DNA from: UBA9676 sp036522155
GTDB taxonomy: Bacteria > Actinomycetota > Actinomycetes > Streptosporangiales > Streptosporangiaceae
Direction of reading: 5' to 3'
Assembly: GCA_036522155.1 (NCBI GenBank)
Contig: DATDGI010000198.1
Span: 1 to 22,020, forward strand
DNA: 22,020 nt
The notes beneath the pieces were generated by a model. It did not search any database. It saw only the letters and a program-made list of their open reading frames with translations, and was not told where the DNA came from. Within the stretch, counting starts at the first letter, position 1; each line of letters opens with the position of its first letter. The translations under genes were made by a program, and so were the position numbers. Shown here piece after piece: positions 15,218 through 22,020 of this stretch.

Positions 15218-15240
15218 CTGCGATGGCGAGGGGTTTGACC

Positions 15241-15813
15241 ATGGCTGCCAGTGATCTCGCCAGTGCGCTGTCGCGCACCCTGCAGGCCCTGCGCACCGAG
15301 CGTGGCTGGTCACTCGACTATCTCGCCTCCAGATCCGGGGTGAGCAAGGGCGTTCTGGTCGCGCTGGAGCAGGCCCGGTCCAACCCGAACCTGGCCACGC
15401 TGGCGAGGATCGGCGACGCCTTCGGCGTGCCGGTCACCTATCTGGTGGATGTGCCGGTGGAGCCGCAGGTCCGGGTGACCGGACCGGAGCACGCGCGGAC
15501 GCTCTGGCGGGGCCCGTCCGGCGGGACCGGGACGATCATCGCCGCCACCGAGCCGCCGTGGGCGGCCGAACTGTGGCGCTGGGTGCTCATGCCCGGCGAG
15601 TCATCGGGCGGCGACCCCCACGCGCCGGCCGCCCGCGAGATGGCCTGGGTGGAGGCGGGCACGCTGACCCTGACCGTGGACGGTACCCGGTACCAGGTCG
15701 CCCCTGGCCAGTGCGCCCGGTTCCCGGCCAGCCTGCCGCACGCCTACGCCAACGAGGGAACGCAACGGGTGCTGCTGACGATGATCGTCGTCGTGCCACC
15801 GGCCCAGCCCTGA
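15241..15813 (+). CDS. XRE-family regulator with cupin sensor domain
   Basis: The protein has 190 residues. The N-terminal helix-turn-helix is clear: GWSLDYLASRSGVSKGVLVALEQARSNPNLATLARIGDAFGV, about residues 22-63. A C-terminal cupin barrel covers about 85-185, with DPHAPAAREMAWVEAGTLTL and then APGQCARFPASLPHAYAN. Such proteins bind a small ligand in the cupin and repress genes for its transport or breakdown. ATG 15241 follows GAGGGG by seven bases; ATG 15223 is in frame but lies before that site. The divergent EamA transporter and the intervening inverted repeat point to control of export of the cupin ligand, whose identity is unknown. Confidence 0.9.
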   Translation: MAASDLASALSRTLQALRTERGWSLDYLASRSGVSKGVLVALEQARSNPNLATLARIGDAFGVPVTYLVDVPVEPQVRVTGPEHARTLWRGPSGGTGTIIAATEPPWAAELWRWVLMPGESSGGDPHAPAAREMAWVEAGTLTLTVDGTRYQVAPGQCARFPASLPHAYANEGTQRVLLTMIVVVPPAQP

Positions 15814-16193
15814 CACGGTGCCGGATCACGGCCCGAAAGCGTTGCCGTCCTGCCTGCTCCGGCCGGTCCCGGTGCTGTTAATGGCGGCATCCGGTCCAGG
15901 CGCTCGGCCGCGTCGCGGGCGCCCCGCTGGAGCCGCTCGACGGCGGTGCCGGCCCGCTGGTGCGCCTGCCGGGCGGCGTATCGCTGCTGCCGGGCGCTGT
16001 CCCAGTCAGCCTGGGCGGTGTCGAGCGCACCCTCAGCCCGGGCGACCCGGTGGCCGGCCGCGTCGAATTCCGCTTCGGCCCGCGCCATCTCAGCCTTCGC
16101 GGTGGCCAGCGCGGCCTCGGCCGCGGCCAGTTGGCGGCGCACCTGGGCCAGCTGCCGGATCACCCCCCGGCGGGCTCGCGGCCAGTCCACCAT
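15744..16193 (-). CDS. Putative small coiled-coil protein, unassigned
   Basis: The frame encodes 149 residues. Residues 1-100 are a charged, Ala/Glu/Arg-rich heptad-like helix (RQLAQVRRQLAAAEAALATA and onwards), as in a coiled coil. The last 45 residues are low-complexity and overlap the 3' end of the convergent XRE-cupin gene by 70 bp. In the next frame a stop at 15827-15825 would end the protein with AAINSTGTGRSRQDGNAFGP and remove the overlap, so a frameshift near 15880 is possible. No ribosome site precedes ATG 16193. I do not recognise the family. Confidence 0.4.
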   Translation of the reverse strand: MVDWPRARRGVIRQLAQVRRQLAAAEAALATAKAEMARAEAEFDAAGHRVARAEGALDTAQADWDSARQQRYAARQAHQRAGTAVERLQRGARDAAERLDRMPPLTAPGPAGAGRTATLSGRDPAPCQGWAGGTTTIIVSSTRCVPSLA

Positions 16194-16321
16194 GGAGTGA
16201 TCATGTCACGCGGCAGGACACGGGGCTCCACGGCCTTGCCCCGATTCGAACACCCGTTCTATCCGCCGCCAACGGTCGCCCCGGCCCGCCTCCCCCCTGA
16301 CGGCTTACTGCGGGTTCGTGC

Positions 16322-16636
16322 TCACGGCTCGGTGATCAGGCGGGCGAGTTCGGCCCGCTTCTCGGGGCTGAGGTTCCGGCGCAGCAGCCGGGCGGACCGG
16401 GTGACATCCTCGCCGTAGAAGATGGCCTGGAACTCCTCCATGGTCCGCTCCATGGCCGCCATTTGCGCATCCGCGGCGTTGCCCAGCGCCAGCAGGCTGG
16501 TCAGCGCCTCCTCTTCGCTGTCGGCCGTCAGAGCCCCCCCGGCTGGGAACAGGTCATCGTCCACCGTGCTCGCGGCAGCGGTTCTGGCGTCCGCAGCCGG
16601 CTGTTCGGATGGCGTTTCGGGCAGGTCTGTGGTCAT
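16322..16636 (-). CDS. Small acidic protein, unassigned
   Basis: From ATG 16636 the protein is 104 residues. It has a disordered-looking N-terminal half (MTTDLPETPSEQPAADARTA), an acidic DSEEEALTSLLALGNAADAQ helix region and an AAMERTMEEFQAIFYGEDVT block, ending RNLSPEKRAELARLITEP. The C-terminal half reads like a genuine helical protein. A longer form starting at 16744 adds an unconvincing 36-residue leader. No clear ribosome site is visible and I do not recognise a family. Confidence 0.5.
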   Translation of the reverse strand: MTTDLPETPSEQPAADARTAAASTVDDDLFPAGGALTADSEEEALTSLLALGNAADAQMAAMERTMEEFQAIFYGEDVTRSARLLRRNLSPEKRAELARLITEP

Positions 16637-16757
16637 GTGTCCATGGTGGCTCAGCCGATCGGATGCCGCCCTGCGCTCCGCAGATCCGGTACCGGTGCGG
16701 TACTGCGCAACCCCGATGCAGAGCCCGTCAGCCACCACGGTCAATAGCCCTTGTCAC

Positions 16758-16919
16758 ATGAAGCCCAACCGTTCCATCCCGGCGTCGACCGTCATCCCGG
16801 TCCTGATCTATCCCGACGTCCGCGAGCGGCAGTACAACGCCGAGGAGATGTCGCGCAGCACGGTGCCTCCGGACCTGGCCCGATTACCATCCGTCCTACA
16901 GCGACCCGCAGTAGCCTGA
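16758..16919 (+). pseudogene. VOC (glyoxalase-like) gene remnant with internal deletion
   Basis: The 53-residue frame begins MKPNRSIPASTVIPVLIYPD, the start of PhnB-like VOC proteins. At DVRE it jumps directly to RQYNAEEMS, which resembles the late GERQYTAED block of the same family. The roughly 80 residues normally between them, including most metal ligands, are missing, and the usual HRWTFS ending is absent. There is no ribosome site. An in-frame deletion joining the two ends of a VOC gene explains this best. Confidence 0.5.
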
Positions 16920-17071
16920 AAAGCCAGCTCATCCCCGGTGGGAAGGCCGCGCGGGGCCGGAAGATCGCGGGGCTATCTTCCGGTCAGTCGTCGGCGGCGG
17001 TCGCGCTAGCGTGTCCCGGGCCCATCGGGCGGAATCGCCGCACGATTGGGTGACTTACAGGAAGGCGAGCC
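16920..17071. other. Intergenic leader of the permease gene
   Basis: No gene is seen. AGGAAGG at 17059-17065 is the ribosome site of the permease. A clear promoter was not identified. Confidence 0.4.
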
Positions 17072-18637
17072 ATGGCCATCTTTACTCGTGGCCTACGGCC
17101 AATGGAGCAGCCCAGGGGCAAGGGTCTCAAGCCAGGCGCTATTGGCCTGGTGTCCAGCGTGGTCATAGGCGTGGCCTCGACCGCCCCGGCCTATAGCCTG
17201 GCCGCGACGCTGTTCTTCGTGGTGGCCGCCGTCGCGCTGAAGTCCCCGCTGGTCGCCGTGCTGGCGTTCGTGCCGATGCTGCTGTGCTCGATTGGCTTTA
17301 GCGAGCTGAACAAGGCCGATCCCGACTGCGGGACCACGTTCATCTGGGCGGCCCGGGCGTTCGGGCCGAAAACCGGCTGGGCCGGCGGCTGGGGCGTTGT
17401 GGCGGCCGACATCCTGGTCATGGCCAGCCTGGCCCAAGTGGCCGGGCAGTACCTGTTCTTCCTCATCCAGGGACCGAATAGCGCGATCGGTCGCAACGCC
17501 TCTGGCGGCTGGGTGCTACTGGTCGGGATCTTGTGGATCGTCGCGATGACCTACATCTGCTACCGCGGCATTGAGGTCTCCGCCAATTTCCAGAGGGTGC
17601 TGCTGTCTATCGAGATCATCATGCTGCTGGTCATGTCGGCCACGGCGCTGGTCCGGGTCTTCGGTAGTCAACCGCCGTCGGGGTCGCTGCACCCGGGCCT
17701 TAGCTGGCTGTCACCGTCGAACCTGTCCTTCTCGGCCTTCGTGTCCGGGATCATCTTGATGTTGTTCATCTACTGGGGCTGGGACACCGCCTTGTCGGTG
17801 AATGAGGAGACAGCGGACAAGTCCCGGACGCCGGGCCAAGCGGGGATCATCTCGACAGTCCTGCTGCTCGTCACCTACGTGACCGTGATCATCGCCGTGC
17901 AGGCGTTCGCCGGCATCGGCGCCAAGGGCGTCGGGCTGACGAATCCGGCGCACCAGTTCGACGTGCTGTCGGTCGCCGGGGGCGCGATCTTCGGCACCTC
18001 CGGGCTCGGCACGGTCTTGTCCCGGCTTCTGATCCTCATGGTGCTCAGCTCGGCCGCCGCCTCGACCCAGACCACGATCTTGCCGACCGCGCGGACGACG
18101 CTGTCGATGGCCGCCTACGGGGCGCTGCCCGAGTCGTTCGCCAAGATCAACCCCAGGTTCCTGACCCCGACGGTGTCCACCGTCGTGATGGGCGCGATCT
18201 CGATCATCCTGTACATCCCGCTGAACTACATCGCCAGCGGCAACCCGATCGCTGACGCGGTCACCGCGATTGGCCTGTACATCGCGTTCTACTACGGGCT
18301 GACTGCGTTCTCCTGTGTCTGGTACTACCGGGCTACGCTGACCGTCAGTGGCCGGAATCTGTGGATGCGCGGCATCCTGCCCGGGCTGGGCGGGCTGATC
18401 ATGTGGGTGGCTGGCTTCTACAGCCTGCAGAGGGACTGGGTGGCGTCCAACAGCTACACCACATGGACGGTGCCGGTCCTGCACTGGCAGATCGGCGGTA
18501 TCTTCATCATCGCCGCGCTGGCCGCAGTGGCCGGAGTGATCGGCTTTGCCTTCATGCGCGTTACCGGCCCTGCCTTCTTCCGCAAGGAAACACTCACCAG
18601 GACCAGTCCCGTGCTCGTCTTTAACCAGGAGCTGTGA
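17072..18637 (+). CDS. APC-superfamily amino acid permease
   Basis: This 521-residue protein has about 12 membrane helices. The first helix carries GVASTAPAYSL (about 33-43), the unwound substrate-binding region typical of APC transporters. The loop NKADPDCGTTFIWAARAFGP with TGWAGGW (about 80-107) matches the family's PDAGG-type signature. The sixth helix is followed by WGWDTALSVNEETADKSRTP, resembling the conserved region before the internal loop. These proteins import amino acids or amines using ion gradients, or exchange them; the exact substrate is not readable. The start is set by AGGAAGG seven bases before ATG 17072 in a lone transcription unit. The gene ends 210 bp before the STAND/TPR gene. 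Confidence 0.9.
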   Translation: MAIFTRGLRPMEQPRGKGLKPGAIGLVSSVVIGVASTAPAYSLAATLFFVVAAVALKSPLVAVLAFVPMLLCSIGFSELNKADPDCGTTFIWAARAFGPKTGWAGGWGVVAADILVMASLAQVAGQYLFFLIQGPNSAIGRNASGGWVLLVGILWIVAMTYICYRGIEVSANFQRVLLSIEIIMLLVMSATALVRVFGSQPPSGSLHPGLSWLSPSNLSFSAFVSGIILMLFIYWGWDTALSVNEETADKSRTPGQAGIISTVLLLVTYVTVIIAVQAFAGIGAKGVGLTNPAHQFDVLSVAGGAIFGTSGLGTVLSRLLILMVLSSAAASTQTTILPTARTTLSMAAYGALPESFAKINPRFLTPTVSTVVMGAISIILYIPLNYIASGNPIADAVTAIGLYIAFYYGLTAFSCVWYYRATLTVSGRNLWMRGILPGLGGLIMWVAGFYSLQRDWVASNSYTTWTVPVLHWQIGGIFIIAALAAVAGVIGFAFMRVTGPAFFRKETLTRTSPVLVFNQEL

Positions 18638-18847
18638 GCCAGCGGGGAAAAGGGATAATGCCTCCTCAGCTGCGCCAGCCGATGTCGGTGCAGCCAGTGA
18701 GCCGGATCTGGCTCTGCGCGCCGGCCGGCCTGGGACCCGCCATGCCACGGATGCACGGACGGTGCACCCTGACATGACCTGCTCAGCCAGCCGGGCCGGC
18801 GGCGCCGGCCGCGCTGCCCGCGTACGGCGGGCCGTGGGCAGCGCGCC

Positions 18848-21055
18848 ATGAGCAGCGCAGTGCCGCCCGCAGACCCGGCAGGCGCGGCCCCCGGCCGGCC
18901 GCCCTGGCCCATCAGGTCCGGGACGGTGCCGGCGCTGGCTGACGGTTTTAGTGCCAGGCCGGAGACGGCCCCCGGCCTGGCGGCTGCGCTGCCGACCGGG
19001 GCCGCGGTTGCGCTCGTCCCCGACCGGGCGGCGGCCCGGGCTGCCTTCTCCGGCCCGGTGGCGGCTCCCGATGCACAGGACTGGCTGAGGTCGACTGGTA
19101 AGACCCAGCTCGCCGCGGCTTTCGCCGAGTCGCTGTGGCAATCAGGCGGTGTAGACCTGCTGGTCTGGGTCGAGGCCACGAGCCGGGCCTCGGTGCTGTC
19201 CGGCTACGCCGCGGCGACGGACGCCGTGACCGGCCGTGACCAGGTGAGCAGCTGTGAGTCAGTCGCCGCCCAGTTCCTCAGCTGGCTGGGCGAGACAAGC
19301 CGTTCGTGGCTGGTGGTACTCGATGACCTGGCCGACCCGGCGGACCTGGATGGTCTGTGGCCGGCCGGCCCGGCCGGCCGGGTGCTGGTGACCTCCGCCG
19401 ACGCTGCGATCGTCCCCAGCGGCATGCGGGTCGTGCCGGTCGGGCGATTCAGCCTGCGTGAGGCCATTAGCTATCTGAGCGGACGCCTGTCGGCTGATCC
19501 GGACAAGCGGCAGGGTGCGATCGAACTGGCTCAGGACCTGGACTCCGAGCCGGTCGCGCTGGCCCAGGCCAGCGCGGTGATCGCCAACTCCCCGCTGTCG
19601 TGCCGCGAGTACAGGGCCCAGTTCGTGCGCAGGCGGGAGCAGCTGGCGGAGTCGTCCAGCGCACGGCCGCCAGCGGCCGCGGTGACGTGGATGTTCTCGT
19701 TCGGACGGGTGGAGCAGTTGGCGCCGGGCGGATCGGCCCAGTTGCTGCTGGCCCTGGCCGCGCTGCTGGACGGGCACGGCATTCCCCAAACCGTCCTCGC
19801 CGCTCCTGCGGCAGGCGATTTCCTCGCGGGCGGCGGCGACGTCCCGGCCAGCCAGCGCGCCCGCGCGCTGGCGGCGCTGGAACAGGTCGGCCTGCTGACC
19901 GTCGAACCGGTGACAGCACCGCCGACGGTCCGGATCAGCCCAGTGCTGCAGGCGGCGCTGCGGGCCGCGATGCCCGAAGGCATGCCGGATCAGGCGGCGA
20001 GTTCGGTCGCGGATGCGCTGCTCCAGGCCTGGCCGGAACGGGAACTGCCCGGCTGGCCTGCTTCCGGCCTGCGATCCTGCGTGGCGACCCTCCGGCGGGT
20101 CACCGGAAACCTGCTGTGGGACGGCGGCTGCCATCCCGTGCTGGTGCGGGCGGGGGACAGCCTGGACCGCGCCGGCCTGACCGGACCCGCTGTGGACCAT
20201 TGGCGGGACCTGGCCACGACCGGCGGTCGCCTGCTCGGCGGCGGGCACCCGGACACGATGCTGGCCGGCCAGCGGCTGGCCGACGCCTACCTTGCGGCCG
20301 GGCGCGCGGACGACGCCGTTCCGTGGTTCCAGTGGGTACTCGACAGCCTGACCCACAAGCTCGGGCCGGATCACCGTGACGTGATCAAGGCGGGGCGCCG
20401 CTTGGGCCACGCCCTCGTGGCGGCGGTCCAGCTCCCGGCTGCGATCACCGTCCTTGAACGCTCGGTTCGCCAATTCGAGCAGATCGGCGGGCCTGGGCAT
20501 ACCGACACGCTCGGCGCGCGGGACGAGCTCGCCGCCGCTTACCTGGCTGCGGGCCGGTACTCCGACGCCATCACCCTCTACCGGCGCACGCTGGCCGACC
20601 GGGAGCGCACCCAGGGAGCCCGGGACCCGCAGACGATGACTACGCGTCACGGCCTGGCCGACTCCTACCTGGCCAGCGGCCGGGTAAAAGAGGCAGTCGC
20701 GGCCTACAAGCGGGTGGTGGCCGACCGAGAGCGCGTCCTTGGGCCCGATCACCTGGACACGCTTACGGCGCTGAACAACCTCGGCGCCACCTACCAGCAG
20801 ACGGGCAAGACGGCGGCGGCGGAACTGGCCTGCGAGCAGGCCTGGGCCGGGTTCGAGCGGGTGCTCGGCCCCCGTCACCCTGATACGCTGCGGAGCCGTG
20901 CGGGGCTGGCCCAGGTGTACCGCCAGCTGGGGCGCTATGGCGACGCCCGCGCGCTGCTGCGCGACACGGTCGACCGCCTGGAGCGCGCCTTGCCCGATGG
21001 CGATCCGCTGATCACCGAACTGCGCCAGAACCTGGCCGACATCGGCGAGGAGTAA
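18848..21055 (+). CDS. STAND-type NTPase with C-terminal TPR repeats
   Basis: This 735-residue protein has three parts. The leader (about 19-60) is PWPIRSGTVPALADGFSARP and onwards. A P-loop NTPase core follows, with STGKTQLAAAFAESLWQSGG at 82-101 (Lys85), Walker B SWLVVLDDLADP at 153-164, and a sensor strand RVLVTS at 178-183. From about 448 come six or so 42-residue TPR repeats, each marked by a G(P/G)xHxDTL turn. The layout fits regulatory STAND proteins, which use nucleotide-controlled assembly and TPRs to sense a partner. The Walker A lacks the first Gly, having Trp79; I recall the same in actinobacterial relatives. No ribosome site is obvious before ATG 18848. No effector domain is fused. 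Signalling, development or defence roles are all possible. Confidence 0.82.
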   Translation: MSSAVPPADPAGAAPGRPPWPIRSGTVPALADGFSARPETAPGLAAALPTGAAVALVPDRAAARAAFSGPVAAPDAQDWLRSTGKTQLAAAFAESLWQSGGVDLLVWVEATSRASVLSGYAAATDAVTGRDQVSSCESVAAQFLSWLGETSRSWLVVLDDLADPADLDGLWPAGPAGRVLVTSADAAIVPSGMRVVPVGRFSLREAISYLSGRLSADPDKRQGAIELAQDLDSEPVALAQASAVIANSPLSCREYRAQFVRRREQLAESSSARPPAAAVTWMFSFGRVEQLAPGGSAQLLLALAALLDGHGIPQTVLAAPAAGDFLAGGGDVPASQRARALAALEQVGLLTVEPVTAPPTVRISPVLQAALRAAMPEGMPDQAASSVADALLQAWPERELPGWPASGLRSCVATLRRVTGNLLWDGGCHPVLVRAGDSLDRAGLTGPAVDHWRDLATTGGRLLGGGHPDTMLAGQRLADAYLAAGRADDAVPWFQWVLDSLTHKLGPDHRDVIKAGRRLGHALVAAVQLPAAITVLERSVRQFEQIGGPGHTDTLGARDELAAAYLAAGRYSDAITLYRRTLADRERTQGARDPQTMTTRHGLADSYLASGRVKEAVAAYKRVVADRERVLGPDHLDTLTALNNLGATYQQTGKTAAAELACEQAWAGFERVLGPRHPDTLRSRAGLAQVYRQLGRYGDARALLRDTVDRLERALPDGDPLITELRQNLADIGEE

Positions 21056-21111
21056 CTCCCGCGGAGTAAGCCCGGGCCGGCGCCCTCAACGTGAGCTATA
21101 TGTTGGCTCTC

Positions 21112-21360
21112 CTATGCCGGGCGTTCATCCAGCGGCACCACGTAGATCCCGCGGCCGGTGACCGTCCGTACCAGGCCCTCCGCCCGCAGGATGGCGATGG
21201 CCTTGTCAATCGTGCCGCCCGCCACCCCGTAGCGCTCCATCAGTGTCCGCTTGCTCGGCACCGGGCGGCGCGGTGCCAGCTCCCCGTTCTCGATCTGGCC
21301 GCGCAGGATCGAGGCGAGCTGGAGGTAAACCGGCACGTCGCCCTCGTGGTCGATGCTCAC
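21112..21360 (-). CDS. Short GntR-family regulator (DNA-binding domain only)
   Basis: From GTG 21360 this is 82 residues: VSIDHEGDVPVYLQLASILR, then GQIENGELAPRRPVPSKRTL, then the recognition region MERYGVAGGTIDKAIAILRAEGLV and the wing RTVTGRGIYVVPLD. This is the complete GntR winged-helix domain with no ligand-binding domain. ATG 21390 would add ten residues. It lacks a ribosome site but has TAAGCT ten bases upstream, so a leaderless start there is possible. A CACGGTT-A-AACCGTG palindrome overlaps the GTG. It is divergent from a small unassigned gene and convergent with the STAND/TPR gene. Confidence 0.85.
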   Translation of the reverse strand: MSIDHEGDVPVYLQLASILRGQIENGELAPRRPVPSKRTLMERYGVAGGTIDKAIAILRAEGLVRTVTGRGIYVVPLDERPA

Positions 21361-21372
21361 GGTTAAACCGTG
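21358..21372. promoter_or_regulatory. 15-bp palindrome over the GntR start
   Basis: CACGGTT and AACCGTG are perfect reverse complements around one A. The site overlaps the likely GTG start of the GntR gene and could be its autoregulatory operator. Further right, TATGCA occurs twice, at 21415-21420 and 21429-21434. Confidence 0.4.
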
Positions 21373-21525
21373 TCCTACCAGGCACAGCATGGTGACGCCG
21401 AGCTTATCCTTACATATGCATGGACACGTATGCACACGCAGGCTTAGTGTCCTGTTGACAGACGCAGCGGCCCCGGCCGGTGCTTCCACACCAAACCGGG
21501 GCCTGACCAGGACGGAGCCCTGGCT

Positions 21526-21903
21526 ATGGAGAACCTTAACGGCCGCCTGGCAGAGGTGGAGGCCGCCTGCCCGGCCTGGCATGCCTGGGAGGGTGTGGTC
21601 GCGGGGATGCTCTACGCCCGCAGGCTGATGTCGAGCCCCCCGCGGGTCGTGCGGGCTGCCAGTGCGGACGGGCTGATGCAGGCCATTGAGGCAGACGAGA
21701 TCGCCCACGGCGAGCGCGCACCCCGGCTGCCCTGCGACCTCGCGGTTGTCCAGGAGCGTCACCGGGGGTGGCTGATCGCCCCCACGCTGCCCGGCAGCCC
21801 GCGCCGGGGGTTCATCGCGGTGCAGGCCGCCACCGGCCGCCGCGTCATCACCACCACCCTGACCGAGATGGACGCTGCGATGGCCAGGGAGCCAGCGGAC
21901 TGA
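21526..21903 (+). CDS. Small unassigned protein divergent from GntR
   Basis: This 125-residue protein starts MENLNGRLAEVEAACPAWHA. GGAG lies about nine bases before the ATG. The N-terminal part is helical with the pattern LNxRLAEVEAxxPAWxxW; next comes ADGLMQAIEADE, then a beta-rich part (RGWLIAPTLPGSPRRGFIAV). I recall similar small proteins encoded next to short GntR regulators in other actinomycetes, often described only as hypothetical. No catalytic motif, membrane helix or signal peptide is visible. The intergenic region with the GntR gene is about 165 bp and may carry the operator for both. Confidence 0.7.
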   Translation: MENLNGRLAEVEAACPAWHAWEGVVAGMLYARRLMSSPPRVVRAASADGLMQAIEADEIAHGERAPRLPCDLAVVQERHRGWLIAPTLPGSPRRGFIAVQAATGRRVITTTLTEMDAAMAREPAD

Positions 21904-22020
21904 CCACCAGGCGTGCCCGGGGCCACGTAGCTGGAGCATCTGCCAGGCACCGTGCCCCGGCCTGGGCTCTGGCGCATCCCGCTCCCCGGCTGGTCAGTTT
22001 CACGATGGACGTCTACACCG
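21904..22020. other. Right edge, no gene seen
   Basis: No supported frame is present. An ATG at 22005 (MDVYT) may open another gene, but only a few codons remain and no ribosome site precedes it. Confidence 0.35.

Noticed and set aside
16235..16275. T-arm-like GTTCGAATC on the minus strand
   Set aside because: The flanking bases do not pair into a T-stem and no acceptor or anticodon arm can be built.
19259..20878. 539-codon minus-strand frame
   Set aside because: It lies wholly antisense to the STAND/TPR gene and has the Arg/Gly/Gln-rich composition of a shadow frame.

Overview
The window is about 70% G+C, with GC-rich third codon positions, GGAGG-type ribosome sites, many GTG starts and typical actinobacterial families. 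These include TadA followed by its actinobacterial partner protein, a small-protein/PH-domain pair, an 82-residue GntR regulator with a divergent small partner, and a STAND/TPR protein opening with a PWPIRSG-type leader. It looks like the chromosome of a filamentous actinomycete (Streptosporangiales or Streptomyces-like). I cannot name a genus.

Layout. (1) 1-5164, minus strand: a possible defence or detoxification cluster transcribed leftwards. It holds a TetR regulator, a GT1-like glycosyltransferase joined to it by an ATGA overlap, a phosphoesterase broken by one in-frame UGA, a DHA2 efflux transporter and the start of a SnoaL/NTF2-like protein. A 39-bp palindrome with perfect 18-bp arms covers the TetR start codon. 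(2) 5165-7835: a membrane M48 metallopeptidase (+) and a membrane-anchored esterase (-), converging with overlapping stop codons. (3) 7940-11942: a tRNA-linked accessory region. An intact tRNA-Ser(CGA) lies at its right end; a 79-bp exact direct repeat of that tRNA's 3' part lies 1141 bp away, and a decayed third copy sits near 7.94 kb. Between them are a zinc alcohol dehydrogenase, a secreted lysozyme-like protein and a SnoaL-like protein. This fits successive integrations at tRNA-Ser, but no integrase remains. (4) 12037-14150: tadA and its partner protein (-), then a 51-residue membrane peptide and a PH-domain membrane protein (+), closed by a strong hairpin. (5) 14289-16919: an EamA transporter divergent from an XRE-cupin regulator across a 12/13 inverted repeat, followed by two unassigned small proteins and the internally deleted remnant of a VOC (glyoxalase-like) gene. 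(6) 17072-21903: an APC permease, a STAND NTPase with TPR repeats, and a short GntR regulator divergent from a small unassigned protein.

Most genes form small, locally regulated units rather than one pathway. No CRISPR array, rRNA, insertion sequence or complete mobile element is visible. The points most worth a second look are the UGA at the conserved Trp of the phosphoesterase, the tRNA-Ser repeat array, and the operator-over-start arrangement of the TetR gene.
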